Assembly (NCBI GenBank): GCA_037176705.1
Contig: CM073891.1
Location: 48,610,571 to 48,674,570, forward strand
Source: Molossus alvarezi
Taxonomy: Eukaryota > Chordata > Mammalia > Chiroptera > Molossidae
Length of the DNA: 64,000 nucleotides
Direction of reading: 5' to 3'
Part shown: positions 49,190 through 60,039 of the stretch, piece by piece
How positions within the stretch are numbered: the stretch's first letter is position 1
How the letters are laid out: every line of letters begins with the position of its first letter
Made by a program: the position numbers and the translations under genes
Notes under the pieces: generated by a model
The model's database searches: none
What the model was told of the DNA's origin: nothing
Seen by the model: the letters and a program-made list of their open reading frames with translations, nothing else

Positions 49190-49428
49190 CTTTTTTTTTT
49201 AATCCTCACCCAAGGATATTTTTCCATTGATTTTCAGATACAGTGGGAGGGAGAAAGAAAGAAACATCAATGTGAGAAAGACACACCGACTAGCTGCCTC
49301 CTGCACAACCCCATCCAGGGCTGGTGACCTAACCACAAGCGGAGGTACATGCCCTTGACTAGAATTGAACCTGAGACTCTCTGGTTCACAGGCTGATGCT
49401 CTAACCACTTAGCCTAACTGGCCAGGGC
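49190..49428 (-). mobile_element. Ves-type SINE
   Basis: Reverse copy from AATCCTCACCCAAGGATA to GGCCAGGGC. No clear target duplication. Confidence 0.9.
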
Positions 49429-50110
49429 AAAAGCAGTATATTCTTATTAATTGTAACTTTATCCTTAAAGAATGACTTATTTTAAAAGCTAAAGTACTCA
49501 ACATGATGTTAGATTAAAAGATACTTCAGAAAATAAAGAGGTTGACACATATTAAATGTACACCATTTTCATCTTTCATCACCGTAAGTATCCCAACTAA
49601 CATCACAGCTACTAATAATCCTCATCCTTGTTATTATCATAACATAGATTTCCTTTACAACAAAGGTACACAAGTCTCCTCTCTCAGGGGTATTTAAATC
49701 ACAAAGTCCTTTATTGACTGCTGTCATTTGTTTGTTTGTTTGTTTTTTCCTGGTCTCTTCCAGACATAATGCACACAGCCCACCAACAGCTCTCCTCCAC
49801 ACAGACTGCTTTCTGTGCATTCTTACTGGCTAGGGGCTACCAGATTTCTTTAAAAAATATATTCTTTCAGATGCTAAGATTCTGTATTCTCACTTTATTT
49901 ATGTCATTATCTTATCTTCACTGTATTACTTCTTAACTCCAGCAAATTTAAGTTTTTCTATTTAGTGCTTTCTGTCACTCTCCCACCAATGTCACCAACT
50001 TTTTGCCTTGACTTGCTGAGAATTACTTTTTTATCCCCAATAAGAATACACAACCTTGAATTCACTTGTGGCACTACCAGCCCCACTTAGGAGATATAAA
50101 ACTGTGGTCC

Positions 50111-50358
50111 ATTTTTTTTTGGTTTATCCTCACCCAAAGATTTTTTCCCCATTGATTTTTAGGTAGAGTGGAAGGGAGGAAGGGAGAGAGAAACATCCAC
50201 ATGAGAGAGACACATGGATTGGTTGCCTCCCGCACAACCCTAACTGGGGCCGGGGATCGAATCTACAACCCAGGTACATGCCCTTGACTGGGAATTAAAC
50301 CTGAGACCCTTCAGTCCACAGCTGATGCTCTAAACACTGAGCAAGGTCAGCCAGGGCT
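50111..50358 (-). mobile_element. Ves-type SINE
   Basis: Reverse copy flanked by TAAAACTGTGGTCC (50097) / TTAAATTGTGGTCC (50359). Confidence 0.9.
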
Positions 50359-50636
50359 TAAATTGTGGTCCTGCTGAAAAGACACCCATCAATGTTGGGC
50401 CTTCTCTAATGACTTCTTTTTATGAATTGACTTATGCTGTTATTAATGACTCTCAACTAATGAGGGAAGCATGCCCTCATAGGTTATCACCTATCAAAAT
50501 CATCTCTGTCAAAGAAAAGGAATGTGTGATTTGAAAAAGTATATTTGAACTTTATATTAAAATTGTATTAAGAATTTGAAAGCATCATGTTTTTCCCAGC
50601 ACAAATATGACCCCAGTTAAAAATATCATACTTTTG

Positions 50637-50887
50637 GCCCTGGCCAGTTTGGCTCAGCAGTTAGAGTGTCGGCCGGCAGTCCAGAGAGACCCGGGTTCGG
50701 TTCCCGCTAAGGGCACGTACCTCGGTTGCAGTTTGTCCCTGGCCCTGGTTGGGTCGTGTGGGTGGCAACCACTCGATGTGTCCCTTTCATGTCAATGTTT
50801 CTCTCTCTCTCTCTTTTCCTCATTCTCCCTCCCACTCTATCTGAACAAAAAATGGAAAAAATGTCCTCCAATGAAGATTAAAAAAAA
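50637..50887 (+). mobile_element. Ves-type SINE
   Basis: Full copy; flanks ATCATACTTTTG (50625) / ATCATTTTTTTG (50888). Lies about 370 bases downstream, in gene sense, of the exon 2 donor. Confidence 0.92.
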
Positions 50888-51260
50888 ATCATTTTTTTGG
50901 TTGGTAGGAGTAGGACTTTAAAATTAAATTAGTATCATTGTACACTAAATAATAAATAGTGTGGCTACTACAGAGTGCAATGAGTAAATGTTCAGCATCT
51001 CTCACTCAATTCATATTTGCTTTATTTGCCAAACTTATTAGAAATTGTGGCAATATTTTAGGCATATTATTGAAGAAAAGATTTTCTAAAATTCTAACTT
51101 ACAATTGGTGGAAAAGAAAAAGAGGAGGAATAAAGGAGGGAAAGAAAGAAAGAACCAGAGGAAAACAATGCCATCTTATATATCAGTGATAAGGAAGCAC
51201 CCTTTGTGGAAGATACTAATACAGTTTAAGAGCATGGACACAGAGAAGAAACACACTCAC

Positions 51261-52869
51261 CTCGGTTATATGAGGATTGGGATCAAAACCACAGAGGCTG
51301 CACACAGTGGTTTTACATCCAGTGCATGTGTTAAAATTGGCCTTGTCTGGAACATGCAACATAAGTTCAGTGGTATTGCAAAGAGGACAGATGGTTTTAG
51401 GTAGGCCTTGTACTGGAATCTGGGCTGCAGATGGAGAAGTCGGCGGCTGCACAGGTTTCCCAGCTCCTGTTTGGCTTACTGGTTTTGTAGCTTGCTGAGC
51501 TGAGGGCTTAGCCGAGCCAAGCTGTTGAGGTGGGGGCTTTGCTGGGCCAGACTGCTGAGCTGAGGGTTTTGCTGGGCCAGGTTGTTGAGCTGAGGGTTTT
51601 GCTGGGCCAGGCTGTTGAACTGAGGGTTTTGCTGGGCCAGGTTGTTGGGCTGAGGGTTTTGCTGGGCCAGGCTGTTGGGCTGAGGGTTTTGCTGGGCCAG
51701 GCTGTTGAGCTGAGGGTTTTGCTGGGACAGGCTGTTGAGCTGAGGGTTTTGCTGGGCCAGGCTGTTGAGCTGAGGGTTTTGCTGGGCCAGGCTGTTGAGG
51801 AGGGGGCTTTGTTGGGCCAGGCTGTTGAGCAGGAGTCTTTCCTTGCCCAAGCTGCTGAATCAGAGACTTTACTGGACCAACCTGCTGTGCTGGAGTCTTT
51901 GTAGGCCCAGGTGGCTGAGCTGGAGGTTGTGGCCCAGGTTGGTGAGCTGGGGATTTTGGTGTCCCCATTTGCTGGGCAGGGGGCTTTGCTGGCCCTGGGG
52001 GCTGAGCTGGAGACTTTGACCCAGGCTGCTGAGCAGCTGGCTTTGTTGTTCCTGGTGGCTGGGCTGGAGGTTTTGCTGTCACTGGCTGTTGAGCTAGGGC
52101 CTTCGCTGGCCCTGGTTGCTGAGCTGAGGGTTTTGCAGGTCCAGGCTGAGGTGTGGACAGTTTTTCAGATCCAGGATGTTGGGCTGGAGGTTTTCCAGGA
52201 CTTGCTTGCTGAGTCGGTGGTTTGGATGGGCTTTGCAGTGAAGGTTTGAGTGATTCTCCCTTTACTATGTCTGACTGTTTAGTCTGAGGCCTAGTTGTAT
52301 CTCTTTGAAGGGGCATTTTTGTCTGGTCTGTCTGAGGAGCCTGTGTAAGTCCCTGAATTGGCTTTCCAGTCCCTGGAGGTTGAGATTTCATTTTATCTGG
52401 TTGCTGAGAAGATTTTGGAGAGCCATCCTGCTGAGGAGGGCCCCTCACAGGTCCTTGCTGTTTAGGAACTGACTTGGGTGACTGTTGTGATGGAGGCTTT
52501 GTGATTCCCTCAGGTTTTCCTGGTTCCTTCTGAGCTATTTTTTTCTTGGCAGTTTCTTCCTGGGATGCATCAGAGTCTGATATCAAATCAAAAGGATTGA
52601 ATTTATTTACAACAGAGGAGACAGCACTTAAAGGGTTAACTTCTGAGAGGAAGCCAGGCATCATACCAGACTTGTGCTCTTCTTTAAAATCAGTTCTAGA
52701 CTTTGATTCTTTCAAGCTAATAGTGGAAGGACTCCTTCCAGGCAATTTCTGCTCTGACCTCAAAGTGTCTGTAGTTCTGCTTTTACTGAGACCAGGCTGA
52801 GCTGGATGTCCGGGGTCCGGTGGTTTTCCAGGTGGCTTGGGAGGGTGACTACTATCCAACTCTTGTTTC
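51261..52869 (-). CDS. PCLO: PCLO exon 2: decapeptide repeats and most of zinc finger 1 (residues 85-621)
   Basis: 1,609 bases: one base completes Arg85, then 536 codons. The acceptor is a pyrimidine tract ending CTTCTAG|G; the donor is GAG|GTGAGT, phase 0. In order: a charged Ser-rich segment (KQELDSSH..., [12 protein letters not shown]), a conserved block around [16 protein letters not shown], a long Pro/Gln-rich region of [14 protein letters not shown] decapeptides (about residues 308-545, nearly perfect at about 449-528), then zinc finger 1 from residue 579 with CPLC, CTGC and CSLC cysteine pairs, ending PHITE. The last cysteine pair (CLNC) is supplied by exon 3. Piccolo zinc fingers are reported to bind the prenylated Rab acceptor PRA1. 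The encoded frame is intact throughout. Other frames over the repeats are also open because the 30-bp unit lacks stops; those are not genes. Confidence 0.96.
51541..51780 (-). repeat. 30-bp tandem repeat in PCLO exon 2 (8 near-identical units)
   Basis: Eight consecutive 30-bp units differing by only a few bases, each encoding a decapeptide such as [10 protein letters not shown]. Variants include Val for Ala (unit at 51601), Val for Gly (51721) and Ser for Pro (51541). More diverged units extend the same 10-residue period on both sides (about 51481-52200). The units stay in the Piccolo frame. Confidence 0.95.
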
Positions 52870-55394
52870 CTAGAAGAGTGAAACAACAAACAAACAAATG
52901 AAAATTATCACAACAGAAAGTAGTATCAAAAAGCTATAACTTTCTTAAATCCTCAAAATTGTAAGTCTGTAAAAATATAACCAGGATCCATTTTTGTAAC
53001 TTCCTGTAAGTGATTATAAAACTTTTAATACCTTACTACTTTTTTATAGAGAAAGTAAGATTTTCAACAAGAAGGCAAAGAAAAGTGGGGAATAAAACAC
53101 TTGCTGCTACGAGTGATGAAAAATTGCTATCTAGTTAGAAAGTATTCATAATAAAAATGATTTACACTTACACTTAATAGAATCCAGTCATACTTAAAAA
53201 CTAATTAAATATATTAACTCCGTAAATCAATGCGATGCTATATTCCAGTATATTCATATTCACAGGGTGTGTCCTTTTTCATCAAAAGCTTTGGTCAAAG
53301 GTTAGTCTCCCAAATACTAGCAGCACTAAGAAATAAAAATGTGCGAGATCACTGCTACTGTTTTTTGTTGTTTTAGTGTTTTCTTGATTGCCACATATTA
53401 TGTTAGTTCCATAAAGCATATAATGTGACATGAGGGGAGTTTTTAGTAAAGGTACACTAAACAGGGACTCTGAGAAAGTTGATTATCTAGACAATCTTAC
53501 CCTATTCTGTTTAAAAAGATAATATCTATAAAATAGTAAACATTCTAGAATGAAAATTCCTACTTAATTAGCAATTTTTGAGAAACAGTGCCATCTTTCT
53601 TGTGGAAGAATGTTATATCATTTAATTATTTTGTTTTCTAGTAGCTAATTCAAAATCTGAGATCTGTTTGCAAGATAACAATAGATGCTTAAAGCATCTT
53701 GAGATACAGCCTGCTTTGCAAACAGCAACAAGCTAGCTGTGACCTCACTTTTGAAAAGTACTGCTACTTTCCTTAAATGAAGAAAATACATGATGGTCTT
53801 GCTTAATGTTTTTACAACATTTACTATTGCTATTCTTATATTAGTAGTAGTCATCATTTATTGATATTGAATTTAAAATGTAAAAAGTAATTGATTTGCA
53901 AGATATCTTTTAACTCATAAACAGATATATAAGAAAGATTATTTAAAATAGTTTTGGGTAAGATCAAATTTAAATGACTATGTTAAATAAATAGTTGTTT
54001 TTTATATATACTTTTAGCCAAAAGTCAAGTACATTAATTTTTTAGTAAGCCATTCTTTACTGATAAATTTGAAACTAATAACAAGCTACATTAGAATTAT
54101 AGAAAAAAAATCAAATTACAAGTATTCTGTTTAATATATATATTCAATTTTTTTTTCATTTTGGAAATGCTGTACTTATTTTTAGTTGAAAGGAAAATAA
54201 AGGAGAAAGAAAACAGTGACCCAGTATGATGATCACAATAAAGGTCTACAAGTTTTAATTAGTTTTATCAAAATTTACCTGGTAATGGACAAATTAAATT
54301 TTAAATTTCAGACCATTTTTTAGTTAATAATGTACAGATTAGTAGAAAGAAACACTGAAGTATTACTTCTAATTAGGAAAAGATTAGAAAGAAAATAATC
54401 TATAAATGGCAATCTATACACAAAATGATTTTCTAATAAAAGATGAATAACTAAAATTCTTAATTCTGGCAAATTACCTCCAGGATAAAGTTTACAAAAC
54501 TTTAGATATTACCATATCTCTGAAGAAAATACCCATATTAATTCCAACAACTCTAAGATATGTTTTAAAATGCACTGCAACATAATTTCATTTGGGGAAA
54601 ATAATTCTGAATGTTTCTTTATAGCCTCCCTATGTGCTCTCTCCCATATGAAGGCAGAAAAATCCATAGTAAACCTATAATAGATTATTTTCAAAAATGT
54701 TCCACTCTTTAGATCTATTTTTCTAAAAAATGTTTCACATTCAATTAATAAAACAGACCAACCCCTTAAAAGGCATATACTTCAGGGTTCTGTTATACAA
54801 GTGACTATCCTACAAGTAATTATTTAGACATTTTATTGAATTGGCTCTCCTGTACACAGACCTAGAAATCCATATTTAAACAGAGCACAAAAAAATCTAT
54901 TCTTCACTGAAAATACTATTACATGTTATAACTGTTTGTGATGTTATTTCACTTAATCCAACATGTGTACTGAACAAACAAAAAATAAACTTTATGAATA
55001 TCAAATATTGATGATAATAAAAAAATGTAAAGCAAGCAGCTTGATCAGAAATTATAACAGTATGTACCTCCTACAAATATAAGTTGTATTATATTATAGA
55101 TTACCCCTGTGAAAAAAATACCTATATAGTTATAAAGATTGCCCCTATAATTTAAACTGAGTGTTAATTGCTGTAATTAAGTAAATAAACATAAAACGTG
55201 GAGCGAGAAACAATAAATCATTGCAGAGGGCATAGAGGGGATAAATGGTGAGGGAAAAAATAAAATAAGAAAATGTAGGGTTAATATCAAACAAAAATGT
55301 AAAGTTGTCTTAGCAAAGCATGGTCTTTTGGTAAATTTTTGTTTAAAAATTTTTGTTCCATAAAAAAAAAAAAAATGACTAAAATACAATCTGA

Positions 55395-55520
55395 GTCTTG
55401 TTCACTTGCCTATGAACTCCTGGACAATGTATTTCACTCATCCTTGCATCACTAGAACCAAAATTAGTAACTAGAAGATGAACATTAATGATTGATGAAT
55501 GAATAACAATGAGTGAACGA
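55395..55520 (+). mobile_element. L2 3'-end remnant
   Basis: GTCTTGTTCACTTGCCTATG...CCTTGCATCACTAGAACC...GATGAATGAAT follows the L2 terminal pattern. Confidence 0.65.
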
Positions 55521-56322
55521 ACAAGTGAACATGACAGGTTTTGTATTATTCTAGATTAATGTTTCTTCTCTCCACTTCAAATTCTTCTACAGGCCTTCTG
55601 AGATATAAATGGAAACATTCCATATCCTTTTTAGATCCTGGCTTTGGCCTGCTGCCCTAGGAAGAAAAACAGTTGTGGAAGTGCCTAGCCAGTAGGAAAG
55701 GCCCAAAGGAATGGTAAAGAAAATAATCAAGAAACTCATAATTCTAATACAATATTCTACTAATCAGAAGTGGTTTTTTTTAGTAAGCCCTTTTCATATG
55801 ACATCTGTAGCTATAAAAAGAATGAGTAGAAGTAATAAAATGGCATTTCTCTGGGTCTACAATGAAATCAAAAATCCAGGAGAATTTCATTTGTTACCTG
55901 TAACTTCTAGCTTGTAACTACCCATGCTTTATATAACATCACTATTTTACTATTGTCATCCCCAGATTAGTATTTTTCTTTTATAGGTTAGCAGAAAAAG
56001 ACGGTTCAGCTACAAATGAGGTAAACCTATATTTGAGTGTAGAATGTAAAAGAAGTTGGAATGCTAAAATACTTTGTTAAATGTAACACAATAGGCAATG
56101 ACACTTGACAGTGCTGAGTCACATAAAATTTTATATTAGGAACATAAGCAACTACAGGAATTCATTTTTATACTGTAGAAGATACTAGGGCTTAAAGAGG
56201 CTAAGAGATTAATCCAAGGTTATAAAATTAGTCACAGAAATATGTGGTGAAGGGGGGGGGATTGCTACTATATTGCACTGACTGTCCCAAAAAAAAATAG
56301 ACATATCAAATTAATTCATAAT

Positions 56323-56573
56323 GCCCTGGCCGGTTTGGCTCAGCGGTTAGAGCGTCGACCTGCGGTACAGAGAGACCCGGGTTCGGTTCCCGCTAAGGGC
56401 ACGTACCTCGGTTGCAGTTTGTCCCCGGCCCTGGTTGGTCTTGCGGGTGGCAACCACTCGATGTGTCCCTTCACATCGATGTTTCTCTCTCTCTCTCTTC
56501 CTCTCTCTCGCTCCCGCTCTGTCTGAACAAAAAATGCAAAAATGTCCTCGGGTGAGGATTAAAAAAAAAAAAA
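56323..56573 (+). mobile_element. Ves-type SINE, young-looking
   Basis: Flanked by AAATTAATTCATAAT (56308) / AAATTAATCCATAAT (56574); intact head, tail CCTCGGGTGAGGATT and long A-tail. Confidence 0.95.
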
Positions 56574-56699
56574 AAATTAATCCATAATAATGAATAACTT
56601 AACATACAACTTGTGTATAGCCATCATTGTCATTCACTGCTGATATTAATATTACTACGATTTTATTATGAGGTTTCTTTGTATTAAAATTCAAACAAA

Positions 56700-56830
56700 A
56701 ATGTCCCTCTCAAATTTTAATTGATCCTCACAATGACTTTACAAGATAGGGAAGACAATATCACATGTCTTGTTTAGAGGCAAGGAAACTGAGGCACATA
56801 GAACTAAAAAGCATTTATAATTTACCATGA
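56700..56830 (-). mobile_element. MIR remnant
   Basis: TGATCCTCACAATGACTTTA and GGCAAGGAAACTGAGGCACA are the classic reversed MIR core. Confidence 0.85.
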
Positions 56831-57138
56831 ATCAGTCCCTTGGCTCTTAACCCTTATTTCTTAAAAATATTTTTTTAAAAATCAAATCGGACCCTGTCTA
56901 ATTCACAGCACTTAAACTCTTAAAATTTCAAATAATCTGGATATACTTTCTCATATATACTTAAATTAATGTTTCTAAATATTTAAATGATAAACCCAGT
57001 ATTTCTTGTAATCACCTATGGGAATAATACTTTTCCAAACATTATGTGCCTCTTATGAAAATTTTTCAGTAAAATATAAGCAGGTTGCAAAAATTAGAAA
57101 CATATTGTTTATATATTTAGATGAAGATTTAACAAATA

Positions 57139-57369
57139 GCCCTGGCTAGTTTGGCTCAGCAGTTAGAGCGTTGGCCCATGGACCAGAGAGTCCTGGGTTC
57201 GGTTCCCGCTAAGGGCATGTGCCTTGGTTGCAGTTTGTCCCCAGCCCTGGTTGGGGTCGTGTGGGTGGCGACCACTTGATGTGTCTCTCTCACATCGATG
57301 TTTCTCTCCCTGTCTTCCCCCCTCTCTCCCTCCCGCTCTATCTGAAGATAAATGAAAGAAGAAAAAAAA
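57139..57369 (+). mobile_element. Ves-type SINE lacking the 3' tail motif
   Basis: Perfect 14-bp duplication AGATTTAACAAATA (57125 and 57370). Ends at CTGAAGATAAATGAAAG plus A's, before the CCTCRGG motif. Confidence 0.94.
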
Positions 57370-59169
57370 AGATTTAACAAATAACAAGCCACAGATTACC
57401 TATTAATAAGAATTCTACCATAAAATTATCAATGGAGAGTTTTAAAAGTATGCTGTCTGATACAAACAGTGCATAAAACACCATAGTTTCATAGGCTGAG
57501 ATAATATTTTTCAGACATTCTCTGCAAAAAGAAAAGTTAGAAATTTAGAAATCAAAGCTCACACTTTTCTTGGTATTTGTAACTAGCATGCTAAACCTGT
57601 TGCTTGTGCCTCTTAGGAAAAACTGTAGAACGAGCATACATTTCTAAAAGGTTAGTAGAAATATTGTGCCTCATGATTATGTTATGAAAATCTAGTATAT
57701 GAAACTTTCAAAATATTTTCCAAGTCAAATTTTCATCTGTAGGGAAGACAGTACATATCATAAGCTGTACCACTTAAGGTAATGGATAAGAAAAGCTTTT
57801 TACCAAAGAAATAGCCCAATATATTGCTAGTTTAAAAACACAGAAAAGCATCTTAAATATTAGAAGCTGGCCTAACTAGCCAGGCTGATTTCATTTAAAG
57901 AAAATAGTATTTTTACCTGATAGATTTTAGCATGTGACATTTTATGTGAAAAATATTGCCTTAACACATTTTATGTATGCATAAAACATTTTACATTTCT
58001 CCTCTATTAAATTTAATGTTGTATTATTTGACACAATCACGTGCATATACTTTTATGATAGTTCTTAAGTTAAATATGTTTATTTTATGAAGTATAGTAT
58101 AAGAGTCTACACCTATATTTCCAGATCTTTCATATTCCCAATACCTCAAATGAAAATTGTATGTTTCCCTTCAGTTATAAAGCAGGAATGGTTTCAGGAC
58201 CACGGATAGAGAACTATTCTCTACCGGAGCGGAAGGGGAAAAGTTAAAGAATTTGTTTACAATAATAAAAGCAGGGCAGGCACAATGATTATACCCTCTC
58301 AGTACTCTAATTAGAAAACAACGAATTTATTAGGATGAAGGAAAATGGAGAGCTAGAGAAGGAAATGAATATGTTAATGTTACAGACTGGCTCTTAATTG
58401 CCTGTGCAAGTTGTCATTTATTTGCTTTGTCTTTAAAAGTGTGTACTGGAAACTAATTTTAAGATAACACAAATTCACATGTCCTTCCATAAACTGTAAG
58501 GCACTTTTGTACATAACAGAGCAGTGGTTTAAAAAATAACATATGCCAATTCAGAAATACATGTATAGCACCTGCTCTGCTGTGACCAAACCATCTGTTT
58601 AATGCCACAACATGTTTTAGGGCCCCACATTGAATATAAAAGATATATTCATTTTATACCTTCTTAAACAGCTCCTGTTCTCTGGGGATGGGATGGGAAG
58701 GAAGGACAAATCACCTCTAGGGAATTAATGGTATTGTTACAGAAACATTTAGACATCATTTACAGAGAAAAATACCCCAAAATGACTGAGGAGGTTCAAA
58801 CAGAGACAGGTAAACACCCATAGCTATCCACGTTCCAAAACGTCTGCTTTGTATTAATGGAAGGCTTCCAGATTAGTAAAACACCGGAGGGCGTCTCTCC
58901 ACAGCACCCTAGAGGGAAAAGGTTCCAAAAGGCCAAAATCACAACCTAAAATCACAGTTCCAAAAATACAACCCTTGACTATCCCACCAGAAACTCTACA
59001 ATGCATCATTTTTATTCTGCCCATCAGAACGAAGCCTTATGATTTCTTTATCGCCACCCCATTAGGGAGAATAAAATGAAAGAGACGACATATATGTACT
59101 GCCGTGCTGGCACATGTGTGCAAGGGAAGCTGTACATATATGCCCCGACATATACAGCATGCTGTGCGT

Positions 59170-59890
59170 GCCTGTGCATGGAAGGCGGCTCCGCAGCGGC
59201 CGCGGGAACGCTTCCCTTGGGCAGCCCCTGCGCCCTTGACATGACAGCGGCGATCTGTCTCCTCTCCTCTTCGCTCAGCTGGCTCAGGTCCGCCTCCATG
59301 CCGGCCGGGATCACGGTGTGCAAGGGGCTCCCCGCCCCGCCAGCCCCTCCTCCGGCGGCCGCTGCCGCTGCTGCCGCCAGCCCTTCGGGGAGCCCTTCCC
59401 CTTCCAAGCTCGCCTCATTGCCCATGGCTCAGGGAGACTCGGGGCCGCCGCGCTTCCTCCTTGCGCTGCGTCCCCGTCAGGAAGCCGGCGGCCCGGGGAG
59501 CGAGTGGAGCCGCGGTCCGCCGCGGGGCGTGCAGGTAGCGGAGTCCCTGGGCTCGGGACCGGGCGCCGCTGCCCCGAACGACGGGAGGGGATTAGTCCCG
59601 CTGGCAGGTGACGCCCGCGGCCGGTGCCTCCTCCATGTTGGACAACGCCAGGCAACCTTTGCAGAAGACAACTCCCCGACGCCGCCTCAGCGACCGGAGC
59701 CTGGGAGCAGCAGCTGTGAGCTCTGCCAGCCGCGCCGTCTGCCCCTCCCACTGCGCCCCGCCTCCTCGCAGCGCGCATGCCCGCCTCGGAACAGGTGATG
59801 TCCATGCACACGCCTATCCCGGCTGCGTCGGTCAGCATCCTTCCTCACTCTCAGCACCGATTTAAAGGAGCCCGGCGAGAACACGGATTA
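59170..59890. promoter_or_regulatory. CpG island over PCLO exon 1
   Basis: A sharp change from AT-rich flanks to dense CpG and high GC, covering exon 1 and the sequence just upstream. This is the only such stretch in the window. Its overlap with the first coding exon supports a promoter here. The open frames on both strands (for example 59076-59798 + and 59311-59838 -) come from base composition. Confidence 0.85.
59172..59425 (-). CDS. PCLO: PCLO (Piccolo) exon 1, coding part, residues 1-85
   Basis: First coding exon of Piccolo, a giant scaffold of the presynaptic active zone related to Bassoon. The start ATG (59425-59423) has G at -3 and G at +4, a strong Kozak context. The protein begins MGNEASLEGE, which fits an N-myristoylation pattern (Gly2, Ser6). 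It continues with a run of eight Ala (residues 17-24), a Gly-rich patch, and a conserved acidic/helical stretch ending ...MSRAQGLPKGSV. 84 full codons plus two bases (AG of Arg85) are followed by an intron at phase 2. Joining to exon 2 gives SMHR-KQELD, as in other mammalian Piccolo proteins. The intron begins with GC, not GT (CACAG|GCACGC). Identification is by recalled similarity to human PCLO; the GC donor is read directly from the sequence. Confidence 0.95.
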
Positions 59891-59900
59891 ACAACCTGGA
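59426..59900 (-). promoter_or_regulatory. PCLO: PCLO 5' UTR and core promoter region
   Basis: GC-rich sequence directly upstream of the PCLO start codon. It contains GC-box-like stretches (for example CGCCCCGCC near 59753-59763 on the + strand) and an NRF1-like GCGCATGC core at 59773-59780. The minus strand has a TTTAAA that could act as a weak TATA element at about 59861-59866. The transcription start cannot be fixed from sequence; CpG-island promoters usually have dispersed starts. Two upstream ATGs (59884 and 59838) would be included only if transcription starts above them. Confidence 0.6.
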
Positions 59901-60021
59901 CGCAATAGCCGAGGTTTCTCTCAGGCATATTGCAGGTTTCCTCCACTTGACTTTTGGCGGACTACATTCAAGGGGGACGCAAGGGGACTGAACGGGAAGT
60001 GTCTATTCCCAGCTTTTTGAT

Positions 60022-60039
60022 TCATGGGATTTGTAGTTT
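60022..60039 (-). promoter_or_regulatory. ZNF143/THAP11-type motif upstream of PCLO
   Basis: Minus-strand AACTACAAATCCCATGAA closely resembles the ZNF143/THAP11 motif (ACTACAAnTCCCAG). It sits about 600 bases upstream of the start codon and just outside the CpG island. Such sites are usually close to transcription starts, so the true start may be further up than the island alone suggests. Binding is inferred from the motif only. Confidence 0.45.

Larger units (their letters stand above)
29184..51260 (-). other. PCLO: PCLO intron 2 (22.1 kb)
   Basis: GT...AG intron (GTGAGT donor, CTAG acceptor) between exons 2 and 3. It holds about 19 SINEs, L1 3' ends, L2 and MIR remnants and three Tc/mariner-type elements. 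The stretch 32330-35920 has no recognised repeat or gene, and 40450-42270 is plain AT-rich sequence apart from an A-rich tract near 41655-41677. Confidence 0.9.
52870..59171 (-). other. PCLO: PCLO intron 1 (6.3 kb)
   Basis: GC...AG intron between exons 1 and 2. It is AT-rich and poor in repeats: two SINEs (56323 and 57139), one L2 remnant near 55400 and one MIR remnant near 56700. I see nothing gene-like in 52870-55390 or 57390-59040. Confidence 0.9.

Noticed and set aside
51481..52200. Regular ~30-bp repeats resembling a CRISPR array
   Set aside because: Units are directly contiguous without unique spacers and encode in-frame Piccolo decapeptides in a mammalian exon.
59076..59798. 240-residue open frame on the + strand opposite PCLO exon 1
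   Set aside because: GC-rich, stop-poor shadow of the CpG island and of the coding exon; low-complexity Ala/Pro composition.
59849..59861. RE1/REST half-site (CTCAGCACC) near the PCLO promoter
   Set aside because: Only the left half matches; the right half (GGACAG) is missing at the expected spacing.
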